The notes below the pieces were generated by a model that searched no databases, was not told the DNA's origin, and saw nothing but the letters and a program-made list of their open reading frames with translations. Positions 9,481 to 19,250 of a stretch of 64,000 nucleotides of DNA are shown here, piece after piece. The stretch is from Enterobacteriaceae bacterium UBA7338 (GTDB taxonomy: Bacteria; Pseudomonadota; Gammaproteobacteria; Enterobacterales; Enterobacteriaceae), in assembly GCA_002480085.1 (NCBI GenBank), contig DKPJ01000001.1:124001-188000 (forward strand), read 5' to 3'. The position numbers and the translations under genes were made by a program. How positions within the stretch are numbered: position 1 is the first letter of the stretch; every line of letters begins with the position of its first letter.

Positions 9481-10263
9481 CTAGATAATGCGCTGCTTGA
9501 AGTCGCGCAGGAAGCTGCCCCAGCGCCGCTCGTAGAAGGGCGTGATGTGCGCCAGCATAAAGTGGCTGATGCCCTTCTCGCCTTCGGCAACCAGGCAGAT
9601 ATCGACAGGCTCATCGCCAGGCAGGGTGTCGGTAGCTACGCTGCCGGTCGCCTGAATGATGGTGTCGATATCGCTGTCGGCCTCGGTCTCGATGCCAATA
9701 AGCAGATTCGGCTGGGCGTCAGCCTCCTCCTTGATGGAGCAGAGAAATGCCCGCTTGACCGTTTTCATGGTCTTAAACAGCGTCGTCAGGGAGTCGATCA
9801 TCTGCGCAGGCGGCTCGGCCACCTCAGAGAGCAGCAGCGCGCTGCCCCCCTCTAACACCTCCTGCTGGCTGAGGGGGCTACCCTCTTCTTTGCCTACCAG
9901 ATGGGCGATCTCACGCGGCGTAAACTCTTTGCCCGTCGGCAGCTTCGCATTGAGGAACAGCGTCTCGCCGAGAGTCATCTCAAACAGGGTGCGCACCGGC
10001 ATTACCACGAATGCCTGCTCATCCTCAACCGCCTGCTGCAACGCCTCAAGGGAGGTGAAGAACGGGATCACCGAGGTGCCGTCATCTTTCTCCCAGTGCT
10101 GGATATCCAGCGCGCTATCCTCAACCACCGTCTGGCCCTCGGCCGCCGTGCCGGGAACCCAGACGGTGGAGGCCATCAGCGTGCGGAAAAAAGCAGGACG
10201 GTGACCAGGCTCGGTCGCCGCCTGCTCAAGCAGGGTCTCTAATTCGTTTTTTGTTTCAGACAT
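9481..10263 (-). CDS. sseB: SseB family protein (enhanced serine sensitivity)
   Basis: 260-residue cytoplasmic protein recognisable as E. coli SseB. Its overexpression there causes serine sensitivity, but its biochemical role is not established. It starts at MSETKNELETLLEQA. An upstream in-frame extension runs into the REP element and has no ribosome binding site. The N-terminal half holds the SseB-type domain (VVMPVRTLFEMTLGETLFLN, then KEFTPREIAHLV), and the C-terminal half an SseB_C-like segment. It lies downstream of pepB on the same strand, separated by a REP element, and converges on the RpiR gene. This is unrelated to the Salmonella type III translocon protein also named SseB. Confidence 0.93.
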   Translation of the reverse strand: MSETKNELETLLEQAATEPGHRPAFFRTLMASTVWVPGTAAEGQTVVEDSALDIQHWEKDDGTSVIPFFTSLEALQQAVEDEQAFVVMPVRTLFEMTLGETLFLNAKLPTGKEFTPREIAHLVGKEEGSPLSQQEVLEGGSALLLSEVAEPPAQMIDSLTTLFKTMKTVKRAFLCSIKEEADAQPNLLIGIETEADSDIDTIIQATGSVATDTLPGDEPVDICLVAEGEKGISHFMLAHITPFYERRWGSFLRDFKQRII

Positions 10264-10283
10264 AGACTCACAACTTCGTAAAT

Positions 10284-10314
10284 CGCCGGGTGGCGCTACG
10301 CTTACCCGGCCTAC
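10284..10314. repeat. Single REP (palindromic unit) element
   Basis: Short imperfect palindrome of the enterobacterial REP type: GCCGGGTGGCG, then CGCTTACCCGGCCTAC. It lies in the sseB-pepB gap. Such units are extragenic and may stabilise upstream mRNA or bind gyrase. The same type recurs near 17431, 19177 and 30593. Confidence 0.8.
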
Positions 10315-10319
10315 GTTAT

Positions 10320-11609
10320 TTATTCTGCCGTTAATAAATGGGCAATGGTACGCACGCCCAGACCGGTTGCCCCGGCAGCCCACTGATCCACTGCCGCTTT
10401 GCGATAGGTGGCGGAGCAGTCGATATGCAGCCAGCCTTCGCGGTAGTTCTCCACAAAGTGGGAGAGGAAACCGGCGGCGGTGCTGGCACCCGCCGGGAAG
10501 GCGGCGCTGGCGGTGTTGTTCAGCTCGGCAAAGTTAGACGGCAGCTGGCTGCGGTGGAACTCCGCCAGCGGCAGACGCCAGAACGGCTCGTTCTCCACGC
10601 TGGCGCTCGCCAGCAGGCGGTTTGCCAGCTTATCGTCAAAGCTCAGCAGCGCGTGGTAGTCGTTACCCAGGGCGGTTTTCGCCGCGCCGGTCAGCGTTGC
10701 CGCATCGATGATAAGCGTCGGAGCCTGCTTCGCCGCGTCGATCAGGCCATCGGCCAGCACCAGGCGGCCTTCGGCATCGGTGTTCATGACCTCAACGGTT
10801 TTGCCGTTGCGGTAGCGAATGATGTCGCCAAGCTTGAAGGCGTTGCCGCTGATGAGGTTGTCCGCGCAGCAGAGGTAGAGCTTAACGCGCTTGTTCAGGC
10901 CGCGGGTGATGGCAAACGCCAGCGCGCCGGTGACCAGCGCTGCGCCGCCCATATCGGACTTCATCGAGTCCATAAAGGCGGTCTGCTTGATACTGTAGCC
11001 GCCGGAGTCAAAGGTAACGCCTTTGCCGACCAGGCAGGCATAGACCGGGGCGTTTTTATCGCCGGTGGGGTTGTAGTCCAGCGCCAGAAGAACCGGAGTA
11101 CGCTCGGAGCCACGCCCAACGGTGTAGATCCCCATGTAGTTCTGCTCACGCAGATCTTCGCCTTTAGTGATGCGGTAGGAGATGTTCTCCCCACCCACGC
11201 CGCTCAGCAGATCCACCGCGCGCTGGGCCAGCTGCTCCGGTCCCAGCTCCTCAGGAGAGGCGTTAATGGTGTCGCGCACCCAGTCGATAACGTTGCGGCG
11301 GCTCTCCAGCTCTTTCTGCTGGGCTTCATCCAGGGTCGGCCACTCAATTTTACGGCTGCCTTTTGGCCCTTTATAACCCTGCCAGAATGCCCAGCAGCGA
11401 TCGACGTCCCAGCCCTCGCCAGCCAGCTGAACGTGCTTGATGCCCATGCCGTCGATCTTACGCGCCGCGCGCTGGATCAGGCCCAGCTCGTCCGCACCGG
11501 TAAGGTGCAGCGCAACGCCGTCGCTGTTGATGCTGTAGGCGGCTTTCTCGCCCCAGCGCGCATCGGCGGGCTGAGTCGTCAGGGTGATTTTCATGGCTTC
11601 AGTTGTCAT
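10320..11609 (-). CDS. pepB: Peptidase B (leucyl aminopeptidase family M17)
   Basis: Mn-dependent cytoplasmic aminopeptidase that trims N-terminal residues from small peptides. The 429 residues align closely with E. coli PepB. The M17 signature [12 protein letters not shown] is present, as is the metal/substrate stretch [13 protein letters not shown] with the catalytic Lys. [10 protein letters not shown] is chosen as the start because it matches the family N-terminus. The upstream in-frame extension enters iscX-pepB intergenic sequence. pepB follows iscX by about 65 bp on the same strand and may receive read-through from the isc operon. Confidence 0.96.
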   Translation of the reverse strand: MTTEAMKITLTTQPADARWGEKAAYSINSDGVALHLTGADELGLIQRAARKIDGMGIKHVQLAGEGWDVDRCWAFWQGYKGPKGSRKIEWPTLDEAQQKELESRRNVIDWVRDTINASPEELGPEQLAQRAVDLLSGVGGENISYRITKGEDLREQNYMGIYTVGRGSERTPVLLALDYNPTGDKNAPVYACLVGKGVTFDSGGYSIKQTAFMDSMKSDMGGAALVTGALAFAITRGLNKRVKLYLCCADNLISGNAFKLGDIIRYRNGKTVEVMNTDAEGRLVLADGLIDAAKQAPTLIIDAATLTGAAKTALGNDYHALLSFDDKLANRLLASASVENEPFWRLPLAEFHRSQLPSNFAELNNTASAAFPAGASTAAGFLSHFVENYREGWLHIDCSATYRKAAVDQWAAGATGLGVRTIAHLLTAE

Positions 11610-11674
11610 TATTCTGTCCTTATGATCAAGCCTGCGATGTGAAAACGGGCTACCCGAAGGCAGCCCGCTGTGCA

Positions 11675-11875
11675 TTATGACGCTTCGTCTAACCAGACTA
11701 ACAGAATCGCTTCCAGAATTTTTTCATTGGATGCGTTTGGTTCATCATCAAAGTCGTCCAGTTCACAGATCCAGCGGTGCATATCGGTAAAACGCACGGT
11801 TTTCGGATCGAGATCCGGGTAAGCGTCATACAGCGCCTCGCCGATTTCACGGCTGTCACTCCACTTCAGCCCCAT
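11675..11875 (-). CDS. iscX: IscX, Fe-S assembly accessory protein
   Basis: 66-residue acidic helical protein (YfhJ). It binds iron and the cysteine desulfurase IscS and modulates cluster assembly rate. The sequence has the family start [15 protein letters not shown] and the conserved [13 protein letters not shown] segment. It is the last gene of the isc operon, one base after the fdx stop, which suggests translational coupling. Length and sequence are typical. Confidence 0.96.
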   Translation of the reverse strand: MGLKWSDSREIGEALYDAYPDLDPKTVRFTDMHRWICELDDFDDEPNASNEKILEAILLVWLDEAS

Positions 11876-11876
11876 A

Positions 11877-12212
11877 TCAATGCTCCCGCGCGTGGTTAAT
11901 AGTATAACGCGGCATCTCGACGACCAGGTCTTCGTCGGTGACGCGAGCCTGGCAGCTCAGACGGCTCTCCGGCTCCAGACCCCAGGCTTTATCCAGCATG
12001 TCGTCTTCGTCTTCGGTGCTCTCCGCCAGCGAGTCAAAGCCTTCACGCACGACGCAGTGGCAGGTGGTGCAGGCGCAGGATTTTTCGCAGGCGTGTTCAA
12101 TCTCAATGCCGTTACGCAGGGCAACGTCAAGAATGGTCTCGCCGACATTCGCTTCCAGAACAGCGCCATCCGGACAGAGATCCTGATGGGGCAAAAATAC
12201 AATCTTTGGCAT
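11877..12212 (-). CDS. fdx: [2Fe-2S] ferredoxin of the ISC system
   Basis: 111-residue adrenodoxin-type ferredoxin that supplies electrons during Fe-S cluster assembly on IscU. The four cluster ligands are visible: Cys42, Cys48 and Cys51 in [13 protein letters not shown], and Cys87 in SRLSCQA. It sits between hscA and iscX with one-base gaps on both sides, as in other gammaproteobacteria, so the operon is intact. No unusual features. Confidence 0.97.
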   Translation of the reverse strand: MPKIVFLPHQDLCPDGAVLEANVGETILDVALRNGIEIEHACEKSCACTTCHCVVREGFDSLAESTEDEDDMLDKAWGLEPESRLSCQARVTDEDLVVEMPRYTINHAREH

Positions 12213-12213
12213 A

Positions 12214-14064
12214 TTAAACCTCGTCCACGGAGTGGCCCTTCAGCGCTTTACGAACCGACTGGTCCATGCGGCGTGCGGCAAACTCCTGGGTTTGTTTGTC
12301 TATATTTTTAATGGCTTGTTCAATGGCGTCAGCGTCATCACCCTCGGCGGCTACACGCAGACGTGCAGCGGCCTCGTCAATAACCTGACGTTCCGCGGCG
12401 CTTAACAGCGCGGCATCGCTGCCGAGCGCGCTTTGCAGACTCTCCAGCACGCGCGCGGCCTCCACTTTCTGCTCCGCCAGCATTCGCGCTTTCACGTCCT
12501 CGCCGGCAAAACTCATGGAATCCTGGATCATGGTGGCGATTTCGCCGTCGGTCAGGCCGTAGGAGGGCTTGACCTGAATTGAGGCGGCCACGCCGGTGGA
12601 TTTCTCCATCGCGGTGACGCTCAGCAGGCCGTCGGCATCCACCTGGAAAGTGACGCGAATGTGCGCCCCGCCAGCAGGCAGCGCCGGAATGCCGCGCAGG
12701 GTAAAGCGCCCCAGCGAGCGGCAGTCGGCGACCAGTTCGCGCTCGCCCTGCATCACATGGATGGACATGGCGGTCTGGCCGTCTTTAAAGGTGGTGAACT
12801 CCTGGGCGCGTGCCACCGGAATGGTAGTGTTGCGCGGGATCACTTTCTCTACCAGCCCGCCCATGGTCTCCAGACCCAGCGACAGCGGGATAACGTCCAG
12901 CAGCAGCATTTCGCTGTCCGGCTTGTTGCCGACCAGGATATCGGCCTGAATAGCCGCGCCGATGGCGACGACCTTATCGGGATCGATGGTGGTCAGGGGC
13001 TGGCGGCTAAAGAAGTCGCCTACGCGCTCGCGCACCAGCGGCACGCGGGTAGAGCCGCCGACCATCACCACTTCCAGCACCTCGTCAGCCTCGACACCCG
13101 CATCTTTCAACGCCCGGCGACAGGAGAGCAGCGTGCGTTTGACCAGGGTAGCAATCAGCTCGTTGAACTCGCCGCGGGTGATGCTGCCCTGCCAGCCCGC
13201 GACGTTAACGTCGGCGCTTTCGGCATCGCTGAGGGTAATTTTTGCCGCGATGGCCGCGTCCAGCAGCTGGCGCTGCAGACGCGGATCCTCACGATCGGTA
13301 ATGCCAGCCAGCTCGCGAATACGATCCGCCAGCAGGTGATCGAAGTCGTCGCCGCCCAGCGCGGAGTCGCCGCCGGTGGCTAATACTTCAAATACGCCAC
13401 GGCTGAGGCGCAGGATAGAGATATCAAAGGTGCCGCCGCCGAGATCGTAGACCGCAATCACGCCCTCTTTGCCCGAGTCGAGACCGTAGGCGATCGCCGC
13501 CGCCGTCGGCTCGTTGAGCAGGCGCAGCACGTGCAGGCCCGCCAGTCGCGCGGCGTCTTTGGTGCCCTGACGCTGGGCATCATCAAAGTAGGCCGGAACG
13601 GTGATTACCACGCCATCCAGCTCGCCCGCCAGCGCTTCAGTGGCGCGGGCGGCCAGCGCCTTGAGGATATCGGCGGAGATGCGCACCGGGTTCAGCAGGC
13701 CCGCTTCCGTGGCGATCATCGGCAGGCCGTTTTCGCTCGCCTGCAGCTGATACGGCAGATGCGGGTAGCGCGCCTGGATGTCGGCCAGCGAGCGGCCCAT
13801 CATGCGTTTAACCGAGCTGATGGTGTTAGCCGGATCGTTGACCGCATTGCTGCGCGCCTCAAAGCCCACCCGGTGGCCGTGCTGCTGATAGTGCACCACG
13901 GACGGCAGCAGATGACGCCCTTCGCTGTCCGGCAGCGTTTCTGCCTGGCCGCTACGCACGGTAGCCACCAGGGAATGCGTTGTACCCAGATCAATGCCCG
14001 CCGCCAGACGACGCTGGTGCGGCGCGGCACTCATGCCCGGCTCACTAATTTGTAATAAGGCCAT
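12214..14064 (-). CDS. hscA: Fe-S protein assembly chaperone HscA (Hsp70 family)
   Basis: 616-residue specialised Hsp70 that drives transfer of the Fe-S cluster from IscU, using ATP and the co-chaperone HscB. The N-terminal ATPase domain (about 20-390) has [27 protein letters not shown] and the [14 protein letters not shown] motif. The substrate-binding domain follows, with an Ala/Glu-rich lid. It lies 15 bp downstream of hscB and one base ahead of fdx. Length equals that of E. coli HscA. Confidence 0.97.
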   Translation of the reverse strand: MALLQISEPGMSAAPHQRRLAAGIDLGTTHSLVATVRSGQAETLPDSEGRHLLPSVVHYQQHGHRVGFEARSNAVNDPANTISSVKRMMGRSLADIQARYPHLPYQLQASENGLPMIATEAGLLNPVRISADILKALAARATEALAGELDGVVITVPAYFDDAQRQGTKDAARLAGLHVLRLLNEPTAAAIAYGLDSGKEGVIAVYDLGGGTFDISILRLSRGVFEVLATGGDSALGGDDFDHLLADRIRELAGITDREDPRLQRQLLDAAIAAKITLSDAESADVNVAGWQGSITRGEFNELIATLVKRTLLSCRRALKDAGVEADEVLEVVMVGGSTRVPLVRERVGDFFSRQPLTTIDPDKVVAIGAAIQADILVGNKPDSEMLLLDVIPLSLGLETMGGLVEKVIPRNTTIPVARAQEFTTFKDGQTAMSIHVMQGERELVADCRSLGRFTLRGIPALPAGGAHIRVTFQVDADGLLSVTAMEKSTGVAASIQVKPSYGLTDGEIATMIQDSMSFAGEDVKARMLAEQKVEAARVLESLQSALGSDAALLSAAERQVIDEAAARLRVAAEGDDADAIEQAIKNIDKQTQEFAARRMDQSVRKALKGHSVDEV

Positions 14065-14079
14065 GTTTGCTTCCGAAAT

Positions 14080-14595
14080 TTAAAAATCGAGCAGCTTTTC
14101 TTCGAGTTGTTCTGCTGTGCTGCGTAGTTTATCGAGAAAACGGAGTTTACGCACCGTCTCTGCGGCGTCGCTCCACGACTCGCCGTCAAGCTGCTCGACC
14201 ATAGTCTGGTGGCGCGAGGTATACATCGCCGCAACGCGCTTCAGGAATGCTTCCAGCCGGTCAGTATCGCGGGCCTGCTCAATCTCATCCAGCTCTTCGC
14301 GCAGCTCAAGCTGCTCCATCAGAAAGGCGGTGTCGCGGACGGTATGCTGCTCGCTGGCGAGGTCGAAGCCGTGCAGGGAGAGCAGATACTCGGCGCGCAG
14401 CAGCGGGTGGCGCAGCGTCTGCCAGGCCTGGTTGATGGTCGCGGAGTGTTGGACGGCGGCAAGCTGTTCAGCGGAGGTGCCGCTGGCAAACCGGTCGGGG
14501 TGGTATTGACGTTGCAGATCCTGAAAGCGGGTAGCCAGCGCCTGGGTATCCAGATGATAGCTGGCGGGCAACCCAAAGAGGGTAAAGTAATCCAT
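14080..14595 (-). CDS. hscB: Co-chaperone HscB (J-domain protein)
   Basis: 171-residue J-protein that presents IscU to HscA and stimulates its ATPase. The N-terminal J-domain (about 1-75) carries the HPD triad in YHPDRFASG. The C-terminal three-helix domain (about 90-171) binds IscU. It lies between iscA and hscA on the same strand. Sequence and length match E. coli HscB. Confidence 0.97.
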   Translation of the reverse strand: MDYFTLFGLPASYHLDTQALATRFQDLQRQYHPDRFASGTSAEQLAAVQHSATINQAWQTLRHPLLRAEYLLSLHGFDLASEQHTVRDTAFLMEQLELREELDEIEQARDTDRLEAFLKRVAAMYTSRHQTMVEQLDGESWSDAAETVRKLRFLDKLRSTAEQLEEKLLDF

Positions 14596-14667
14596 AACAG
14601 TCTCGGGGTTAGGCGGGTTAAAGCAAACCCCACCGCAGAGCAGTGGGGTTGAGTCGTTCAGGCGCGG

Positions 14668-14991
14668 TTAAACGTGGAAGCTTTCGCCGCAGCCGCACTC
14701 ATCTTTAACGTTCGGGTTGGTAAACTTAAACCCTTCGTTGAGGCCCTCTTTTACGAAGTCCAGCTGAGTGCCGTTCAGGAACTGCAGGCTTTTGCCATCG
14801 ACCACGACCTTAACGCCTTTGTCTTCAAAGACGGTATCTTCTGCCGCAGGCGCGTCAACAAACTCCAGCACGTAGGCCATACCCGAACAGCCGGAGGTTC
14901 TCACCCCCAGGCGCAGGCCAAACCCTTTACCCCGGTTGGCCAGGAAGCTATTTACTCGCGCGGCAGCACTGTCGCTAAGGGTAATCGACAT
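14668..14991 (-). CDS. iscA: Iron-sulfur carrier IscA
   Basis: 107-residue A-type carrier that receives clusters and passes them to target proteins. The three conserved ligands are present: Cys35 in SGCSGMAY, and Cys99 and Cys101 in the C-terminal CGCGESFHV. It lies 15 bp after iscU and about 70 bp before hscB. Typical in length and sequence. Confidence 0.97.
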   Translation of the reverse strand: MSITLSDSAAARVNSFLANRGKGFGLRLGVRTSGCSGMAYVLEFVDAPAAEDTVFEDKGVKVVVDGKSLQFLNGTQLDFVKEGLNEGFKFTNPNVKDECGCGESFHV

Positions 14992-15006
14992 ACAAACCTC
15001 TGCTCG

Positions 15007-15393
15007 TTATTTCACGTCACGCTTGCTTTTGTAGTCCGCAATCGCAGCTTTGATTGCATCTTCCGCCAGGATAGAGCAGTGGATCTTAACCGGCGGCAGC
15101 TCCAGCTCATCGGCGATGTCGGTGTTTTTAATCGCCTGGGCTTCGTCCAGGGATTTGCCTTTCACCCACTCGGTGACGAGGGAGCTGGAGGCGATCGCCG
15201 AGCCGCAGCCGTAGGTTTTAAAACGCGCGTCTTCGATGATGCCGTCGTTGTTCACTTTGATCTGCAGCTTCATGACGTCGCCACAGGCCGGTGCACCCAC
15301 CATGCCGCTGCCAACGCTCGCGTCGCTGTTGTCAAAGGAGCCAACGTTGCGCGGATTTTCGTAGTGATCGATTACTTTTTCGCTATAAGCCAT
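15007..15393 (-). CDS. iscU: Fe-S cluster scaffold IscU
   Basis: 128-residue scaffold on which IscS sulfur and iron form [2Fe-2S] clusters. The active-site Cys37 (PACGD), Cys63 (YGCGSA) and Cys106 (IHCSIL) are all present. The HscA recognition motif is readable as LPPVKIHC (about residues 99-106). It is located between iscS and iscA. Confidence 0.97.
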   Translation of the reverse strand: MAYSEKVIDHYENPRNVGSFDNSDASVGSGMVGAPACGDVMKLQIKVNNDGIIEDARFKTYGCGSAIASSSLVTEWVKGKSLDEAQAIKNTDIADELELPPVKIHCSILAEDAIKAAIADYKSKRDVK

Positions 15394-15420
15394 TTTAAAT
15401 TCTCCTGATGCCGCTACCGA

Positions 15421-16635
15421 TTAATGATGAGACCATTCAATGCTGTTCAGATCCACGCCCTGTTTGAACATCTCCCACAGCGGAGAGAGGTCGCGCAGAC
15501 GGCCAATGGAGTTGCGAACCAGATTGATGGTGTAGTCAATCTCTTCTTCGGTAGTGAAACGACCTAAAGAGAAACGAATAGAGCTATGTGCCAACTCGTC
15601 GGTCATGCCCAGCGCGCGCAGCACGTAGGATGGCTCGAGGCTTGCAGAGGTACAGGCGGAACCGGAAGAGACCGCGAGATCCTTCAGCGCCATGATCAGC
15701 GACTCGCCTTCAACGTAGTTGAAGCTGACGTTAAGGATGTTTGGTGCGCCCTGCTCAAGATCGCCGTTCAGATACACTTCTTCCATATCTTTTACGCCAT
15801 CCCACAGACGGTTACGCAGCGTGCGCAGGCGCGCCATCTCGGTTTCCATCTCTTCTTTGGCGATGCGGTAGGCTTCGCCCATGCCGACGATCTGGTGTAC
15901 AGGCAGGGTACCGGAACGCATGCCGCGCTCGTGACCGCCACCGTGCATCTGCGCTTCGATGCGGATACGCGGCTTACGACGCACGTACAGCGCGCCAATC
16001 CCTTTCGGACCGTAGATTTTGTGGCCGGAGAAGGACATCAGATCCACTTTCAGCTGGCTCAGGTCGATAGGCAGTTTGCCCACGCTCTGGGTCGCATCAA
16101 CATGGTAGATGATGCCGCGCGCACGGCAGAGTTCGCCGATGGTCGCGATATCCTGCACGACGCCGATTTCGTTGTTCACGTGCATGATAGAGACCAGAAT
16201 GGTGTCGTCGCGCATGGCGGCTTCCAGCTCTTTCAGGTCAATAATGCCGTTGCTCTGCGGCGCCAGGTAGGTTACTTCAAACCCTTCACGCTCCAGCTGA
16301 CGGCAGGTGTCCAGCACGGCTTTGTGTTCGGTTTTGCTGGTGATGATGTGCTTGCCCTTTTTCTGGTAGAAATTGGCAGCACCCTTGATCGCCAGGTTAT
16401 CGGATTCGGTTGCACCGGAGGTGAAAACAATTTCACGCGGGTCAGCGCCAACCAGCTCGGCAATCTGATTACGGGCGATATCTACCGCCTCTTCAGCATG
16501 CCAGCCAAAACGGTGTGAACGGGAAGCTGGGTTACCAAAGTTTCCGTCCAGGGTCAGACACTGCATCATCTTCTCGGCAACACGCGGATCCACCGGCGTA
16601 GTTGCGGAGTAGTCGAGATAGATCGGTAATTTCAT
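15421..16635 (-). CDS. iscS: Cysteine desulfurase IscS
   Basis: 404-residue PLP enzyme that converts cysteine to alanine and a persulfide for Fe-S clusters, tRNA thiolation and cofactors. The PLP lysine (Lys206) lies in [12 protein letters not shown] and the persulfide-carrying Cys328 in [10 protein letters not shown]. The start [16 protein letters not shown] at 16635 matches the family. A longer in-frame extension upstream has no support. It is the second gene of the isc operon, about 120 bp after iscR. That gap is where the sRNA RyhB acts on the E. coli transcript; I did not identify its site here. Confidence 0.97.
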   Translation of the reverse strand: MKLPIYLDYSATTPVDPRVAEKMMQCLTLDGNFGNPASRSHRFGWHAEEAVDIARNQIAELVGADPREIVFTSGATESDNLAIKGAANFYQKKGKHIITSKTEHKAVLDTCRQLEREGFEVTYLAPQSNGIIDLKELEAAMRDDTILVSIMHVNNEIGVVQDIATIGELCRARGIIYHVDATQSVGKLPIDLSQLKVDLMSFSGHKIYGPKGIGALYVRRKPRIRIEAQMHGGGHERGMRSGTLPVHQIVGMGEAYRIAKEEMETEMARLRTLRNRLWDGVKDMEEVYLNGDLEQGAPNILNVSFNYVEGESLIMALKDLAVSSGSACTSASLEPSYVLRALGMTDELAHSSIRFSLGRFTTEEEIDYTINLVRNSIGRLRDLSPLWEMFKQGVDLNSIEWSHH

Positions 16636-16756
16636 TGCTCTATAAACTCCGTACATCGCTTCAATGCAAGGAACCAGGCAGTCGGCTGGATGTACGGCCA
16701 ACGTGGCGGAACGTAGCGCTCCGGCCTGGTTCATAAATCTTTTATGGTTTTATTAC

Positions 16757-17248
16757 TTACGCGCGCAGTTTGACGTCGATAGCATCCTGCGCGCGGGTCG
16801 TGCGCTGTGTTTCCTGGCTGTGCTGGCGATCGGATACGTCCATCACTTCCTGGTTATTAACCAGTTCACCAAGGGTGATATTGTTCAGGAAGCCGGTCAG
16901 GCGATCGCTCAGATCGCGCCACAGCGCATGGGTCAGGCACTTATCGCCGCCCTGGCAGCCGCCTTTACCCTGACAGCGGGTCGCGTCTACCGATTCATCA
17001 ACGGCGCTGATTACTTCGCCAACGGCGATGCTGTTGGCATCTTTACCTAACAGATAACCGCCGCCCGGACCGCGTACGCTGGCCACCAGGCCATTTTTAC
17101 GCAGGCGGGAGAAGAGCTGCTCCAGATAGGAGAGGGAGATACCCTGACGCTCGGAGATATCAGCCAGCGGAACCGGGCCTGATTCAGAGTTGAGCGCAAC
17201 GTCCAGCATTGCAGTAACGGCATAACGCCCTTTCGATGTCAGTCTCAT
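16757..17248 (-). CDS. iscR: Fe-S-dependent transcriptional regulator IscR
   Basis: 163-residue Rrf2-family regulator. Holo-IscR with a [2Fe-2S] cluster represses the isc operon, while apo-IscR activates suf and other genes. The N-terminal winged helix (about 1-80, [15 protein letters not shown]) and the cluster ligands Cys92, Cys98, Cys104 and His107 ([17 protein letters not shown]) are all visible. First gene of the isc operon. Its own type 1 operators lie just upstream at 17356-17405, consistent with autorepression. Confidence 0.97.
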   Translation of the reverse strand: MRLTSKGRYAVTAMLDVALNSESGPVPLADISERQGISLSYLEQLFSRLRKNGLVASVRGPGGGYLLGKDANSIAVGEVISAVDESVDATRCQGKGGCQGGDKCLTHALWRDLSDRLTGFLNNITLGELVNNQEVMDVSDRQHSQETQRTTRAQDAIDVKLRA

Positions 17249-17355
17249 GTCTTACTTAACCTCAAACTCGCCCCTGCCCGGGGTTGTCGTTATATATAGA
17301 TAGTTATAAAAACAGTGATATAAATGGTCTGTTACATAGCAGGCGCAAGTGTGAC

Positions 17356-17405
17356 ATTCCCGACTAAAATGGTCAACTATTTACTTGACTGTTTTAGTCA
17401 GGTAT
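17356..17405 (-). promoter_or_regulatory. Two adjacent type 1 IscR operators in the isc promoter
   Basis: Two abutting 25-bp sites fit the type 1 IscR pattern (ATA, pyrimidines, GAC, A/T core, AGTC, purines, TAT). Read on the minus strand they are 17405-17381 (ATACCTGACT core CAGTC) and 17380-17356 (ATAGTTGACC core TAGTC). The TTGACC in the second (17379-17374) is a plausible -35 box, so bound holo-IscR would cover the promoter. The known E. coli isc promoter has the same layout. Confidence 0.85.
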
Positions 17406-17430
17406 TTGACTATTAATGCCGTTTCCTTCA

Positions 17431-17499
17431 CGCCGGGTGGCGCTGCGCTTACCCGGCCTACAAAACCGTAGGCCCGCGCCAACGAAGCGCCGCCGGGCA
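17431..17499. repeat. BIME-type pair of inverted REP units
   Basis: One REP unit (CGCCGGGTGGCG to ACCCGGCCTAC, 17431-17461) is followed by an inverted unit (GTAGGCCCGCG to GCCGCCGGGC, about 17468-17498). The pair lies between the iscR promoter and the end of trmJ. Confidence 0.8.
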
Positions 17500-17507
17500 A
17501 ATAGACG

Positions 17508-18239
17508 CTACTGCTCTTTATTCTTCTGCTCAATCGACGCCAGAATCCCGCGCAGGATGTTCAGCTCCTGGCTCTCCGGACGCGCGCGGGTAAAGAGACG
17601 GCGCAGCTTATTCATCACCTGGCCCGGATGATCGGGGCGGATAAAGCCGGTTGCCAGCAGGGTCTGCTCAAGGTGACCGTAGAAGCGCTCCAGGTCGTCC
17701 ACCAGCGGGTAGGCTGTCTCTTCCTCTGCTGGCTCAGCGCCCTCTTCCTGCGCTGCCAGCCAGGCCATGCGCACTTCATAGGCGATAACCTGTACCGCCA
17801 TCGCCAGATTCAGCGAGCTGTACTCCGGGTTCGCGGCAATGGCGACATGGTAGTGACACTTCTGCAACTCTTCGTTGGTCAGGCCCACGCGCTCGCGACC
17901 AAAGACCAGCGCCACCGGAGCGTGCTGCCCTTCGCTAACGCTCTTCAGCCCGCATTCGCGCGGATCGAGCATCGGCCACGGCAGCGTACGGGAGCGGGCG
18001 CTGGTGCCGACCACCAGGCTACAGCCCGCCAGCGCGTCGTCGAGGGTATCGACAATCTGCGCGTTACCGATGACGTCACTGGCCCCGGCGGCCAGGGCGA
18101 TCGCCTGAGAGTCCGGCTTCACCAGCGGATTGACCAGCCAAAGATTCGTTAAGCCCATGGTCTTCATGGCGCGGGCAACGGAGCCCATGTTGCCGGTGTG
18201 AGAGGTTTCAACCAGCACGATTCGTATATTTTGCAGCAT
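17508..18239 (-). CDS. trmJ: tRNA (cytidine/uridine-2'-O-)-methyltransferase TrmJ
   Basis: 243-residue SPOUT-class methyltransferase that 2'-O-methylates position 32 of several tRNAs. The start [25 protein letters not shown] carries the conserved [14 protein letters not shown] substrate/SAM segment. The knot motifs [14 protein letters not shown] and the [10 protein letters not shown] stretch are clear. Divergent from suhB and separated from the isc operon by a REP pair, as in related genomes. Confidence 0.96.
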   Translation of the reverse strand: MLQNIRIVLVETSHTGNMGSVARAMKTMGLTNLWLVNPLVKPDSQAIALAAGASDVIGNAQIVDTLDDALAGCSLVVGTSARSRTLPWPMLDPRECGLKSVSEGQHAPVALVFGRERVGLTNEELQKCHYHVAIAANPEYSSLNLAMAVQVIAYEVRMAWLAAQEEGAEPAEEETAYPLVDDLERFYGHLEQTLLATGFIRPDHPGQVMNKLRRLFTRARPESQELNILRGILASIEQKNKEQ

Positions 18240-18361
18240 AGTTTTTCAGCGTCTTAAGAATATTTGCGCATATTAGCATAAAGCAAAGACATAGTCCGAA
18301 CTCGCTGCTATACTCTGCGCCGTTTTCACCCCCGTTCTTTAACATCCAGTGAGAGAGACCG

Positions 18362-19165
18362 ATGCATCCGATGCTGACCATCGCCGTGCGCGCAGCGCGC
18401 AAGGCGGGTAATGTAATTGCCAAACACTACGAAACGCCAGATTCTGTTGAAACCAACCAGAAAGGCAGCAATGATTTCGTAACCAACGTTGATAAAGCCG
18501 CCGAGGCCGTGATTATCGACACTATCCGCAAATCTTACCCGCAACACACCATTATCACCGAAGAGTCCGGTGAACATGCAGGCGCAGATCAGGATGTACA
18601 ATGGGTTATCGATCCACTGGATGGCACCACCAACTTTATTAAACGCCTGCCACACTTCTCGGTCTCTATCGCCGTGCGCATTAAAGGCCGCACCGAAGTT
18701 GCCGTGGTTTACGATCCAATGCGTAACGAACTCTTCACCGCGACTCGCGGCCAGGGCGCACAGCTCAACGGCTACCGCCTGCGCGGCAGCATCGCTCGCG
18801 ATCTGGATGGCACCATTCTGGCGACCGGTTTCCCGTTCAAGGCGAAACAGCACGCTAAAGCCTACGTCAACATCGTGGGTAAACTCTTCACCGAGTGCGC
18901 TGACTTCCGCCGCACCGGCTCTGCCGCGCTGGATCTGGCCTACGTTGCCGCTGGCCGCGTGGACGGTTTCTTTGAGATCGGCCTGAAGCCGTGGGATTTC
19001 GCCGCAGGCGAGCTGCTGGTACGTGAAGCGGGTGGCCTGGTGTGTGACTTCACCGGTAACCACAACTACATGATGAGCGGTAACGTGGTCGCCGGTAACC
19101 CGCGCGTGGTGCGCGCCATGCTGGCGAACATGCGTGACGAGCTGAGCGAAGCGCTGAAGCGCTAA
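18362..19165 (+). CDS. suhB: Inositol-1-monophosphatase / Nus complex factor SuhB
   Basis: 267-residue Mg-dependent inositol monophosphatase fold protein. In E. coli it is also part of the rRNA antitermination complex with NusA/B/E/G. Motifs for metal and phosphate binding are present: EESGEHAG, DPLDGTTNF and KPWDFAAGELLVREAGG. The leader (18240-18361) contains a plausible -10 TATACT at 18309-18314. A GAGAGA ribosome site precedes the ATG. The gene is followed by a BIME repeat. Confidence 0.96.
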   Translation: MHPMLTIAVRAARKAGNVIAKHYETPDSVETNQKGSNDFVTNVDKAAEAVIIDTIRKSYPQHTIITEESGEHAGADQDVQWVIDPLDGTTNFIKRLPHFSVSIAVRIKGRTEVAVVYDPMRNELFTATRGQGAQLNGYRLRGSIARDLDGTILATGFPFKAKQHAKAYVNIVGKLFTECADFRRTGSAALDLAYVAAGRVDGFFEIGLKPWDFAAGELLVREAGGLVCDFTGNHNYMMSGNVVAGNPRVVRAMLANMRDELSEALKR

Positions 19166-19176
19166 GCATCGCTAAC

Positions 19177-19248
19177 GCCGGATGGCGGTTTCACCTTATC
19201 CGGCCTACATCGTACCCGTAGGCCGGATAAGCGTAGCGCCATCCGGCG
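19177..19248. repeat. BIME: two inverted REP units
   Basis: GCCGGATGGCGG to TTATCCGGCCTAC (19177-19208) and its inverted copy GTAGGCCGGATAA to GCCATCCGGC (about 19218-19248) fill the gap between the convergent suhB and zevB-like genes. This is the classic REP consensus, closer to it than the unit at 10284. Confidence 0.88.
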
Positions 19249-19250
19249 AT

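Noticed and set aside
9481..10263. SseB as a type III secretion translocon protein
   Set aside because: Sequence is the housekeeping E. coli SseB type beside sseA and pepB; the Salmonella SPI-2 protein only shares the name.
10338..11642. Long plus-strand frame opposite pepB
   Set aside because: Antisense to a conserved peptidase gene, no ribosome site or family match.
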